From the NCBI GenBank assembly GCA_963514095.1, contig CAUPSS010000255.1, positions 186,001 through 250,000 of the forward strand: 64,000 nucleotides of DNA. The letters run 5' to 3'. Within the stretch, counting starts at the first letter, position 1. Each line of letters opens with the position of its first letter. This DNA comes from Eutrigla gurnardus (Eukaryota; Chordata; Actinopteri; Perciformes; Triglidae). Made by a program: the position numbers and the translations under genes. Positions 35,901 to 49,300 of this stretch are shown one piece after another. The notes under the pieces are model-generated. The model did no database searches and was not told where the DNA came from. It was given only the letters and a program-made list of their open reading frames with translations.

Positions 35901-38900
35901 CTACATGTCAGCCCTGTGATAGACTGGTTGCCTGTCTGTCTCTACATGTCAGCCCTGTGATAGACTGGTTACCTGTCTGTCTCTACATGTCTCCCTGTGA
36001 TAGACTGGTTACCTGTCTGTCTCTACATGTCTCCCTGTGATAGACTGGTTACCTGTCTGTCTCTACATGTCAGCCCTGTGATAGACTGGTTACCTGTCTG
36101 TCTCTACATGTCCCCCTGTGATAGACTGGTTACCTGTCGGTCTCTACATGTCTCCCTGTGATAGACTGGTTACCTGTCTGTCTCTACATGTCTCCCTGTG
36201 ATAGACTGGTTACCTGTCTGTCTCTACATGTCTCCCTGTGATAGACTGGTTACCTGTCTGTCTCTACATGTCAGCCCTGTGATAGACTGGTCACCTGTCT
36301 GTCTCTACATGTCAGCCCTGTGATAGACTGGTTACCTGTCTGTCTCTACATGTCAGCCCTGTGATAGACTGGTTACCTGTCTGTCTCTACATGTCTCCCT
36401 GTGATAGACTGGTTACCTGTCTGTCTCCACATGTCTCCATGTGATAGACTGGTTACCTGTCTGTCTCTACATGTCCCCCTGTGATAGACTGGTTACCTGT
36501 CTGTCTCTACATGTACCCCTGTGATAGACTGGTTACCTGTCTGTCTCTACATGTCGGCCCCATGATAGACTGGTTACCTGTCTGTCTCTACATGTCTCCC
36601 TGTGATAGACTGGTTACCTGTCTGTCTCTACATGTCTCCCTGTGATAGACTGGTTACCTGTCTGTCTCTACATGTCGGCCCTGTGATAGACTGGTTACCT
36701 GTCTGTCTCTACATGTCGGCCCTGTGATAGACTGGTTACCTGTCTGTCTCTACATGTCAGCCCTGTGATAGACTGGTTGCCTGTCTGTCTCTACATGTCA
36801 GCCCTGTGATAGACTGGTTACCTGTCTGTCTCTACATGTCTCCCTGTGATAGACTGGTTACCTGTCTGTCTCTACATGTCTCCCTGTGATAGACTGGTTA
36901 CCTGTCTGTCTCTACATGTCAGCCCTGTGATAGACTGGTCACCTGTCTGTCTCTACATGTCAGCCCTGTGATAGACTGGTTACCTGTCTGTCTCTACATG
37001 TCAGCCCTGTGATAGACTGGTCACCTGTCTCTCTCTACATGTCAGCCCTGTGATAGACTGGTTACCTGTCTGTCTCTACATGTCTCCCTGTGATAGACTG
37101 GTTACGTGTCTGTCTCCACATGTCTCCATGTGATAGACTGGTTACCTGTCTGTCTCTACATGTCAGCCCTATGATAGACTGGTTACCTGTCTGTCTCTAC
37201 ATGTCAGCCCTGTGATAGACTGGTTACCTGTCTGTCTGTACATGTCTCCCTGTGATAGACTGGTTACCTGTCTGTCTCTACATGTCTCCCTGTGATAGAC
37301 TGGTTACCTGTCTGTCTCTACATGTCAGCCCTGTGATAGACTGGTTACCTGTCTGTCTCTACATGTTTCCCTGTGATAGACTGGTTACCTGTCTGTCTCT
37401 ACATGTCTCCCTGTGATAGACTGGTCACCTGTCTGTCTCTACATGTCTCCCTGTGATAGACTGGTTACCTGTCTGTCTTTACATGTCTCCCTGTGATAGA
37501 CTGGTTACCTGTCTGTCTCTACATGTCTCCCTGTGATAGACTGGTTACCTGTCTGTCTCTACATGTCAGCCCTGTGATAGACTGGTTACCTGTCTGTCTC
37601 TACATGTCCCCCTGTGATAGACTGGTTACCTGTCGGTCTCTACATGTCTCCCTGTGATAGACTGGTTACCTGTCTGTCTCTACATGTCTCCCTGTGATAG
37701 ACTGGTTACCTGTCTGTCTCCACATGTCTCCATGTGATAGACTGGTTACCTGTCTGTCTCTACATGTCAGCCCTATGATAGACTGGTTACCTGTCTGTCT
37801 CTACATGTCAGCCCTGTGATAGACTGGTTACCTGTCTGTCTCTACATGTCAGCCCTGTGATAGACTGGTTACCTGTCTGTCTGTACATGTCTCCCTGTGA
37901 TAGACTGGTTACCTGTCTGTCTCTACATGTCTCCCTGTGATAGACTGGTTACCTGTCTGTCTCTACATGTCTCCCTGTGATAGACTGGTCACCTGTCTGT
38001 CTCTACATGTCTCCCTGTGATAGACTGGTTACCTGTCTGTCTTTACATGTCTCCCTGTGATAGACTGGTTACCTGTCTGTCTCTACATGTCTCCCTGTGA
38101 TAGACTGGTTACCTGTCTGTCTCTACATGTCTCCCTGTGATAGACTGGTTACCTGTCTGTCTCTACATGTCCCCCTGTGATAGACTGGTTACCTGTCTGT
38201 CTCTACATGTCTCCCTGTGATAGACTGGTTACCTGTCTGTCTCTACATGTCTCCCTGTGATAGACTGGTTACCTGTCTGTCTCTACATGTCCCCCTGTGA
38301 TAGACTGGTTACCTGTCTGTCTCTACATGTCTCCCTGTGATAGACTGGTTACCTGTCTGTCTCTACCTGTCGGCCCCATGATAGACTGGTTACCTGTCTG
38401 TCTCTACATGTCTCCCTGTGATAGATTGGTTACCTGTCTGTCTCTACATGTCTCCCTGTGATAGACTGGTTACCTGTCTGTCTCTACATGTCGGCCCTGT
38501 GATAGACTGGTTACCTGTCTGTCTCTACATGTCAGCCCTGTGATAGACTGGTTGCCTGTCTGTCTCTACATGTCAGCCCTGTGATAGACTGGTTACCTGT
38601 CTGTCTCTACATGTCTCCCTGTGATAGACTGGTTACCTGTCTGTCTCTACATGTCAGCCCTGTGATAGACTGGTTACCTGTCTGTCTCTACATGTCTCCC
38701 TGTGATAGACTGGTTGCCTGTCTGTCTCTACATGTCAGCCCTGTGATAGACTGGTTACCTGTCTGTCTCTACATTTCTCCCTGTGATAGACTGGTTACCT
38801 GTCTGTCTCTACATGTCTCCCTGTGATAGACTGGTTACCTGTCTGTCTTTACATGTCTCCCTGTGATAGACTGGTTACCTGTCTGTCTCTACATGTCTCC

Positions 38901-41900
38901 CTGTGATAGACTGGTTACCTGTCTGTCTCTACATGTCAGCCCTGTGATAGACTGGTTACCTGTCTGTCTCTACATGTCCCCCTGTGATAGACTGGTTACC
39001 TGTCGGTCTCTACATGTCTCCCTGTGATAGACTGGTTACCTGTCTGTCTCTACATGTCTCCCTGTGATAGACTGGTTACCTGTCTGTCTCTACCTGTCGG
39101 CCCCATGATAGACTGGTTACCTGTCTGTCTCTACATGTCTCCCTGTGATAGATTGGTTACCTGTCTGTCTCTACATGTCTCCCTGTGATAGACTGGTTAC
39201 CTGTCTGTCTCTACATGTCGGCCCTGTGATAGACTGGTTACCTGTCTGTCTCTACATGTCAGCCCTGTGATAGACTGGTTGCCTGTCTGTCTCTACATGT
39301 CAGCCCTGTGATAGACTGGTTACCTGTCTGTCTCTATATGTCTCCCTGTGATAGACTGGTTACCTGTCTGTCTCTACATGTCAGCCCTGTGATAGACTGG
39401 TTACCTGTCTGTCTCTACATGTCTCCCTGTGATAGACTGGTTGCCTGTCTGTCTCTACATGTCTCCCTGTGATAGACTGGTTACCTGTCTGTCTCCACAT
39501 GTCTCCATGTGATAGACTGGTTACCTGTCTGTCTCTACATGTCAGCCCTATGATAGACTGGTTACCTGTCTGTCTCTACATGTCAGCCCTGTGATAGACT
39601 GGTTACCTGTCTGTCTCTACATGTCAGCCCTGTGATAGACTGGTTACCTGTCTGTCTGTACATGTCTCCCTGTGATAGACTGGTTACCTGTCTGTCTCTA
39701 CATGTCTCCCTGTGATAGACTGGTTACCTGTCTGTCTCTACATGTCAGCCCTGTGATAGACTGGTTACCTGTCTGTCTCTACATGTCTCCCTGTGATAGA
39801 CTGGTTACCTGTCTGTCTCTACATGTCTCCCTGTGATAGACTGGTCACCTGTCTGTCTCTACATGTCTCCCTGTGATAGACTGGTTACCTGTCTGTCTTT
39901 ACATGTCTCCCTGTGATAGACTGGTTACCTGTCTGTCTCTACATGTCTCCCTGTGATAGACTGGTTACCTGTCTGTCTCTACATGTCTCCCTGTGATAGA
40001 CTGGTTACCTGTCTGTCTCTACATGTCCCCCTGTGATAGACTGGTTACCTGTCTGTCTCTACATGTCTCCCTGTGATAGACTGGTTACCTGTCTGTCTCT
40101 ACATGTCTCCCTGTGATAGACTGGTTACCTGTCTGTCTCTACATGTCCCCCTGTGATAGACTGGTTACCTGTCTGTCTCTACATGTCTCCCTGTGATAGA
40201 CTGGTTACCTGTCTGTCTCTACCTGTCGGCCCCATGATAGACTGGTTACCTGTCTGTCTCTACATGTCTCCCTGTGATAGATTGGTTACCTGTCTGTCTC
40301 TACATGTCTCCCTGTGATAGACTGGTTACCTGTCTGTCTCTACATGTCGGCCCTGTGATAGACTGGTTACCTGTCTGTCTCTACATGTCAGCCCTGTGAT
40401 AGACTGGTTGCCTGTCTGTCTCTACATGTCAGCCCTGTGATAGACTGGTTACCTGTCTGTCTCTATATGTCTCCCTGTGATAGACTGGTTACCTGTCTGT
40501 CTCTACATGTCAGCCCTGTGATAGACTGGTTACCTGTCTGTCTCTACATGTCTCCCTGTGATAGACTGGTTGCCTGTCTGTCTCTACATGTCAGCCCTGT
40601 GATAGACTGGTTACCTGTCTGTCTCTACATGTCTCCCTGTGATAGACTGGTTACCTGTCTGTCTCTACATGTCTCCCTGTGATAGACTGGTTACCTGTCT
40701 GTCTTTACATGTCTCCCTGTGATAGACTGGTTACCTGTCTGTCTCTACATGTCTCCCTGTGATAGACTGGTTACCTGTATGTCTCTACATGTCAGCCCTG
40801 TGATAGACTGGTTACCTGTCTGTCTCTACATGTCCCCCTGTGATAGACTGGTTACCTGTCGGTCTCTACATGTCTCCCTGTGATAGACTGGTTACCTGTC
40901 TGTCTCTACATGTCGGCCCTGTGATAGACTGGTTACCTGTCTGTCTCTACATGTCAGCCCTGTGATAGACTGGTTGCCTGTCTGTCTCTACATGTCAGCC
41001 CTGTGATAGACTGGTTACCTGTCTGTCTCTACATGTCTCCTTGTGATAGACTGGTTACCTGTCTGTCTCTACATGTCAGCCCTGTGATAGACTGGTTACC
41101 TGTCTGTCTCTACATGTCTCCCTGTGATAGACTGGTTGCCTGTCTGTCTCTACATGTCAGCCCTGTGATAGACTGGTTACCTGTCTGTCTCTACATGTCT
41201 CCCTGTGATAGACTGGTTACCTGTCTGTCTCTACATGTCTCCCTGTGATAGACTGGTTACCTGTCTGTCTTTACATGTCTCCCTGTGATAGACTGGTTAC
41301 CTGTCTGTCTCTACATGTCTCCCTGTGATAGACTGGTTACCTGTCTGTCTCTACATGTCAGCCCTGTGATAGACTGGTTACCTGTCTGTCTCTACATGTC
41401 CCCCTGTGATAGACTGGTTACCTGTCGGTCTCTACATGTCTCCCTGTGATAGACTGGTTACCTGTCTGTCTCTACATGTCTCCCTGTGATAGACTGGTTA
41501 CCTGTCTGTCTTTACATGTCTCCCTGTGATAGACTGGTTACCTGTCTGTCTCTACATGTCTCCCTGTGATAGACTGGTTACCTGTCTGTCTCTACATGTC
41601 AGCCCTGTGATAGACTGGTTACCTGTCTGTCTCTACATGTCCCCCTGTGATAGACTGGTTACCTGTCGGTCTCTACATGTCTCCCTGTGATAGACTGGTT
41701 ACCTGTCTGTCTCTACATGTCAGCCCTGTGATAGACTGGTCACCTGTCTGTCTCTACATGTCAGCCCTATGATAGACTGGTTACCTGTCTGTCTCTACAA
41801 GTCAGCCCTGTGATAGACTGGTTACCTGTCTGTCTTTACATGTCTCCCTGTGATAGACTGGTTACCTGTCTGTCTCTACATGTCTCCCTGTGATAGACTG

Positions 41901-43399
41901 GTTACCTGTCTGTCTCTACATGTCAGCCCTGTGATAGACTGGTTACCTGTCTGTCTCTACATGTCCCCCTGTGATAGACTGGTTACCTGTCGGTCTCTAC
42001 ATGTCTCCCTGTGATAGACTGGTTACCTGTCTGTCTCTACATGTCTCCCTGTGATAGACTGGTTACCTGTCTGTCTCCACATGTCTCCATGTGATAGACT
42101 GGTTACCTGTCTGTCTCTACATGTCAGCCCTATGATAGACTGGTTACCTGTCTGTCTCTACATGTCAGCCCTGTGATAGACTGGTTACCTGTCTGTCTCT
42201 ACATGTCAGCCCTGTGATAGACTGGTTGCCTGTCTGTCTCTACATGTCTCCCTGTGATAGACTGGTTACCTGTCTGTCTCTACATGTCTCCCTGTGATAG
42301 ACTGGTTGCCTGTCTGTCTCTACATGTCAGCCCTGTGATAGACTGGTTACCTGTCTGTCTCTACATTTCTCCCTGTGATAGACTGGTTACCTGTCTGTCT
42401 CTACATGTCTCCCTGTGATAGACTGGTTACCTGTCTGTCTTTACATGTCTCCCTGTGATAGACTGGTTACCTGTCTGTCTCTACATGTCTCCCTGTGATA
42501 GACTGGTTACCTGTCTGTCTCTACATGTCAGCCCTGTGATAGACTGGTTACCTGTCTGTCTCTACATGTCCCCCTGTGATAGACTGGTTACCTGTCGGTC
42601 TCTACATGTCTCCCTGTGATAGACTGGTTACCTGTCTGTCTCTACATGTCTCCCTGTGATAGACTGGTTACCTGTCTGTCTCCACATGTCTCCATGTGAT
42701 AGACTGGTTACCTGTCTGTCTCTACATGTCCCCCTGTGATAGACTGGTTACCTTTCTGTCTCTACATGTACCCCTGTGATAGACTGGTTACCTGTCTGTC
42801 TCTACATGTCGGCCCCATGATAGACTGGTTACCTGTCTGTCTCTACATGTCTCCCTGTGATAGACTGGTTACCTGTCTGTCTCTACATGTCTCCCTGTGA
42901 TAGACTGGTTACCTGTCTGTCTCTACATGTCGGCCCTGTGATAGACTGGTTACCTGTCTGTCTCTACATGTCGGCCCTGTGATAGACTGGTTACCTGTCT
43001 GTCTCTACATGTCAGCCCTGTGATAGACTGGTTGCCTGTCTGTCTCTACATGTCAGCCCTGTGATAGACTGGTTACCTGTCTGTCTCTACATGTCTCCCT
43101 GTGATAGACTGGTTACCTGTCTGTCTCTACATGTCTCCCTGTGATAGACTGGTTACCTGTCTGTCTCTACATGTCAGCCCTGTGATAGACTGGTCACCTG
43201 TCTGTCTCTACATGTCAGCCCTGTGATAGACTGGTTACCTGTCTGTCTCTACATGTCAGCCCTGTGATAGACTGGTCACCTGTCTCTCTCTACATGTCAG
43301 CCCTGTGATAGACTGGTTACCTGTCTGTCTCTACATGTCTCCCTGTGATAGACTGGTTACGTGTCTGTCTCCACATGTCTCCATGTGATAGACTGGTTA

Positions 43400-46300
43400 C
43401 CTGTCTGTCTCTACATGTCAGCCCTGTGATAGACTGGTTACCTGTCTGTCTCTACATGTCCCCCTGTGATAGACTGGTTACCTGTCGGTCTCTACATGTC
43501 TCCCCGTGATAGACTGGTTACCTGTCTGTCTCTACATGTCTCCCTGTGATAGACTGGTTACCTGTCTGTCTCCACATGTCTCCCTGTGATAGACTGGTTA
43601 CCTGTCTGTCTCCACATGTCTCCCTGTGATAGACTGGTTACCTGTCTGTCTCTACATGTCGGCCCTGTGATAGACTGGTTACCTGTCTGTCTCTACATGT
43701 CAGCCCTGTGATAGACTGGTTGCCTGTCTGTCTCTACATGTCAGCCCTGTGATAGACTGGTTACCTGTCTGTCTCTTCATGTCTCCCTGTGATAGACTGG
43801 TTACCTGTCTGTCTCTACATGTCAGCCCTGTGATAGACTGGTTACCTGTCTGTCTCTACATGTCTCCCTGTGATAGACTGGTTGCCTGTCTGTCTCTACA
43901 TGTCAGCCCTGTGATAGACTGGTTACCTGTCTGTCTCTACATTTCTCCCTGTGATAGACTGGTTACCTGTCTGTCTCTACATGTCTCCCTGTGATAGACT
44001 GGTTACCTGTCTGTCTTTACATGTCTCCCTGTGATAGACTGGTTACCTGTCTGTCTCTACATGTCTCCCTGTGATAGACTGGTTACCTGTCTGTCTCTAC
44101 ATGTCAGCCCTGTGATAGACTGGTTACCTGTCTGTCTCTACATGTCCCCCTGTGATAGACTGGTTACCTGTCGGTCTCTACATGTCTCCCTGTGATAGAC
44201 TGGTTACCTGTCTGTCTCTACATGTCTCCCTGTGATAGACTGGTTACCTGTCTGTCTCCACATGTCTCCATGTGATAGACTGGTTACCTGTCTGTCTCTA
44301 CATGTCCCCCTGTGATAGACTGGTTACCTGTCTGTCTCTACATGTACCCCTGTGATAGACTGGTTACCTGTCTGTCTCTACATGTCGGCCCCATGATAGA
44401 CTGGTTACCTGTCTGTCTCTACATGTCTCCCTGTGATAGACTGGTTACCTGTCTGTCTCTACATGTCTCCCTGTGATAGACTGGTTACCTGTCTGTCTCT
44501 ACATGTCGGCCCTGTGATAGACTGGTTACCTGTCTGTCTCCACATGTCTCCCTGTGATAGACTGGTTACCTGTCTGTCTCTACATGTCGGCCCTGTGATA
44601 GACTGGTTACCTGTCTGTCTCTACATGTCAGCCCTGTGATAGACTGGTTACCTGTCTGTCTGTACATGTCTCCCTGTGATAGACTGGTTACCTGTCTGTC
44701 TCTACATGTCTCCCTGTGATAGACTGGTTACCTGTCTGTCTCTACATGTCAGCCCTGTGATGGACTGGTTACCTGTCTGTCTCTACATGTCTCCCTGTGA
44801 TAGACTGGTTACCTGTCTGTCTCTACATGTCTCCCTGTGATAGACTGGTCACCTGTCTGTCTCTACATGTCTCCCTGTGATAGACTGGTTACCTGTCTGT
44901 CTTTACATGTCTCCCTGTGATAGACTGGTTACCTGTCTGTCTCTACATGTCTCCCTGTGATAGACTGGTTACCTGTCTGTCTCTACATGTCTCCCAGTGA
45001 TAGACTGGTTACCTGTCTGTCTCTACATGTCCCCCTGTGATAGACTGGTTACCTGTCTGTCTCTACATGTCTCCCTGTGATAGACTGGTTACCTGTCTGT
45101 CTCTACATGTCTCCCTGTGATAGACTGGTTACCTGTCTGTCTCTACATGTCCCCCTGTGATAGACTGGTTACCTGTCTGTCTCTACATGTCTCCCTGTGA
45201 TAGACTGGTTACCTGTCTGTCTCTACATGTCAGCCCTGTGATAGACTGGTTACCTGTCTGTCTCTACATGTCTCCCTGTGATAGACTGGTTACCTGTCTG
45301 TCTCTACATGTCTCCCTGTGATAGACTGGTTACCTGTCTGTCTCTACATGTCAGCCCTGTGATAGACTGGTCACCTGTCTGTCTCTACATGTCAGCCCTG
45401 TGATAGACTGGTTACCTGTCTGTCTCTACATGTCAGCCCTGTGATAGACTGGTCACCTGTCTCTCTCTACATGTCAGCCCTGTGATAGACTGGTTACCTG
45501 TCTGTCTCTACATGTCTCCCTGTGATAGACTGGTTACGTGTCTGTCTCCACATGTCTCCATGTGATAGACTGGTTACCTGTCTGTCTCTACATGTCAGCC
45601 CTATGATAGACTGGTTACCTGTCTGTCTCTACATGTCAGCCCTGTGATAGACTGGTTACCTGTCTGTCTGTACATGTCTCCCTGTGATAGACTGGTTACC
45701 TGTCTGTCTCTACATGTCTCCCTGTGATAGACTGGTTACCTGTCTGTCTCTACATGTCAGCCCTGTGATAGACTGGTTACCTGTCTGTCTCTACATGTCT
45801 CCCTGTGATAGACTGGTTACCTGTCTGTCTCTACATGTCTCCCTGTGATAGACTGGTCACCTGTCTGTCTCTACATGTCTCCCTGTGATAGACTGGTTAC
45901 CTGTCTGTCTTTACATGTCTCCCTGTGATAGACTGGTTACCTGTCTGTCTCTACATGTCTCCCTGTGATAGACTGGTTACCTGTCTGTCTCTACATGTCA
46001 GCCCTGTGATAGACTGGTTACCTGTCTGTCTCTACATGTCCCCCTGTGATAGACTGGTTACCTGTCGGTCTCTACATGTCTCCCCGTGATAGACTGGTTA
46101 CCTGTCTGTCTCTACATGTCTCCCTGTGATAGACTGGTTACCTGTCTGTCTCCATATGTCTCCCTGTGATAGACTGGTTACCTGTCTGTCTCCACATGTC
46201 TCCCTGTGATAGACTGGTTACCTGTCTGTCTCTACATGTCGGCCCTGTGATAGACTGGTTACCTGTCTGTCTCTACATGTCAGCCCTGTGATAGACTGGT

Positions 46301-49300
46301 TGCCTGTCTGTCTCTACATGTCAGCCCTGTGATAGACTGGTTACCTGTCTGTCTCTTCATGTCTCCCTGTGATAGACTGGTTACCTGTCTGTCTCTACAT
46401 GTCAGCCCTGTGATAGACTGGTTACCTGTCTGTCTCTACATGTCTCCCTGTGATAGACTGGTTGCCTGTCTGTCTCTACATGTCAGCCCTGTGATAGACT
46501 GGTTACCTGTCTGTCTCTACATTTCTCCCTGTGATAGACTGGTTACCTGTCTGTCTCTACATGTCTCCCTGTGATAGACTGGTTACCTGTCTGTCTTTAC
46601 ATGTCTCCCTGTGATAGACTGGTTACCTGTCTGTCTCTACATGTCTCCCTGTGATAGACTGGTTACCTGTCTGTCTCTACATGTCAGCCCTGTGATAGAC
46701 TGGTTACCTGTCTGTCTCTACATGTCCCCCTGTGATAGACTGGTTACCTGTCGGTCTCTACATGTCTCCCTGTGATAGACTGGTTACCTGTCTGTCTCTA
46801 CATGTCTCCCTGTGATAGACTGGTTACCTGTCTGTCTCCACATGTCTCCATGTGATAGACTGGTTACCTGTCTGTCTCTACATGTCCCCCTGTGATAGAC
46901 TGGTTACCTGTCTGTCTCTACATGTACCCCTGTGATAGACTGGTTACCTGTCTGTCTCTACATGTCGGCCCCATGATAGACTGGTTACCTGTCTGTCTCT
47001 ACATGTCTCCCTGTGATAGACTGGTTACCTGTCTGTCTCTACATGTCTCCCTGTGATAGACTGGTTACCTGTCTGTCTCTACATGTCGGCCCTGTGATAG
47101 ACTGGTTACCTGTCTGTCTCTACATGTCGGCCCTGTGATAGACTGGTTACCTGTCTGTCTCTACATGTCAGCCCTGTGATAGACTGGTTGCCTGTCTGTC
47201 TCTACATGTCAGCCCTGTGATAGACTGGTTACCTGTCTGTCTCTACATGTCTCCCTGTGATAGACTGGTTACCTGTCTGTCTCTACATGTCTCCCTGTGA
47301 TAGACTGGTTACCTGTCTGTCTCTACATGTCAGCCCTGTGATAGACTGGTTACCTGTCTGTCTCTACATGTCCCCCTGTGATAGACTGGTTACCTGTCGG
47401 TCTCTACATGTCTCCCTGTGATAGACTGGTTACCTGTCTGTCTCTACATGTCTCCCTGTGATAGACTGGTTACCTGTCTGTCTCTACATGTCTCCCTGTG
47501 ATAGACTGGTTACCTGTCTGTCTCTACATGTCAGCCCTGTGATAGACTGGTCACCTGTCTGTCTCTACATGTCAGCCCTGTGATAGACTGGTTACCTGTC
47601 TGTCTCTACATGTCAGCCCTGTGATAGACTGGTTACCTGTCTGTCTCTACATGTCTCCCTGTGATAGACTGGTTACCTGTCTGTCTCCACATGTCTCCAT
47701 GTGATAGACTGGTTACCTGTCTGTCTCTACATGTCCCCCTGTGATAGACTGGTTACCTGTCTGTCTCTACATGTACCCCTGTGATAGACTGGTTACCTGT
47801 CTGTCTCTACATGTCGGCCCCATGATAGACTGGTTACCTGTCTGTCTCTACATGTCTCCCTGTGATAGACTGGTTACCTGTCTGTCTCTACATGTCTCCC
47901 TGTGATAGACTGGTTACCTGTCTGTCTCTACATGTCGGCCCTGTGATAGACTGGTTACCTGTCTGTCTCTACATGTCGGCCCTGTGATAGACTGGTTACC
48001 TGTCTGTCTCTACATGTCAGCCCTGTGATAGACTGGTTGCCTGTCTGTCTCTACATGTCAGCCCTGTGATAGACTGGTTACCTGTCTGTCTCTACATGTC
48101 TCCCTGTGATAGACTGGTTACCTGTCTGTCTCTACATGTCTCCCTGTGATAGACTGGTTACCTGTCTGTCTCTACATGTCAGCCCTGTGATAGACTGGTC
48201 ACCTGTCTGTCTCTACATGTCAGCCCTGTGATAGACTGGTTACCTGTCTGTCTCTACATGTCAGCCCTGTGATAGACTGGTCACCTGTCTCTCTTTACAT
48301 GTCAGCCCTGTGATAGACTGGTTACCTGTCTGTCTCTACATGTCTCCCTGTGATAGACTGGTTACGTGTCTGTCTCCACATGTCTCCATGTGATAGACTG
48401 GTTACCTGTCTGTCTCTACATGTCAGCCCTATGATAGACTGGTTACCTGTCTGTCTCTACATGTCAGCCCTGTGATAGACTGGTTACCTGTCTGTCTGTA
48501 CATGTCTCCCTGTGATAGACTGGTTACCTGTCTGTCTCTACATGTCTCCCTGTGATAGACTGGTTACCTGTCTGTCTCTACATGTCAGCCCTGTGATAGA
48601 CTGGTTACCTGTCTGTCTCTACATGTTTCCCTGTGATAGACTGGTTACCTGTCTGTCTCTACATGTCTCCCTGTGATAGACTGGTCACCTGTCTGTCTCT
48701 ACATGTCTCCCTGTGATAGACTGGTTACCTGTCTGTCTTTACATGTCTCCCTGTGATAGACTGGTTACCTGTCTGTCTCTACATGTCTCCCTGTGATAGA
48801 CTGGTTACCTGTCTGTCTCTACATGTCAGCCCTGTGATAGACTGGTTACCTGTCTGTCTCTACATGTCCCCCTGTGATAGACTGGTTACCTGTCGGTCTC
48901 TACATGTCTCCCTGTGATAGACTGGTTACCTGTCTGTCTCTACATGTCTCCCTGTGATAGACTGGTTACCTGTCTGTCTCCACATGTCTCCATGTGATAG
49001 ACTGGTTACCTGTCTGTCTCTACATGTCAGCCCTATGATAGACTGGTTACCTGTCTGTCTCTACATGTCAGCCCTGTGATAGACTGGTTACCTGTCTGTC
49101 TCTACATGTCAGCCCTGTGATAGACTGGTTACCTGTCTGTCTGTACATGTCTCCCTGTGATAGACTGGTTACCTGTCTGTCTCTACATGTCTCCCTGTGA
49201 TAGACTGGTTACCTGTCTGTCTCTACATGTCTCCCTGTGATAGACTGGTCACCTGTCTGTCTCTACATGTCTCCCTGTGATAGACTGGTTACCTGTCTGT

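Larger units (their letters stand above)
28700..43400. repeat. 11.26-kb segmental tandem duplication, copy 1 (14.69 kb with a later 3,427-bp insertion)
   Basis: The part from about 32,470 to 43,425 matches 43,730-54,685 at +11,260, and 28,700-32,4xx matches 43,390-47,1xx at +14,687 (11,260 + 3,427). Shared rare markers at +11,260 include acatgtttcc near 37,366, ctatatg near 39,335, ctgtatgtct near 40,777, ccttgtg near 41,040, ctacaag near 41,797 and cctttctgtc at 42751. Only three substitutions were found by eye over about 11 kb (33957, 34817, 37035), implying more than 99.9% identity at the positions I checked. Confidence 0.85.

Noticed and set aside
40437..41248. 566-bp higher-order repeat
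   Set aside because: Two similar blocks (40,437 and 41,003) lie 566 bases apart and recur at +11,260 and +18,285, but only as part of the larger duplications. I could not show a third tandem copy.
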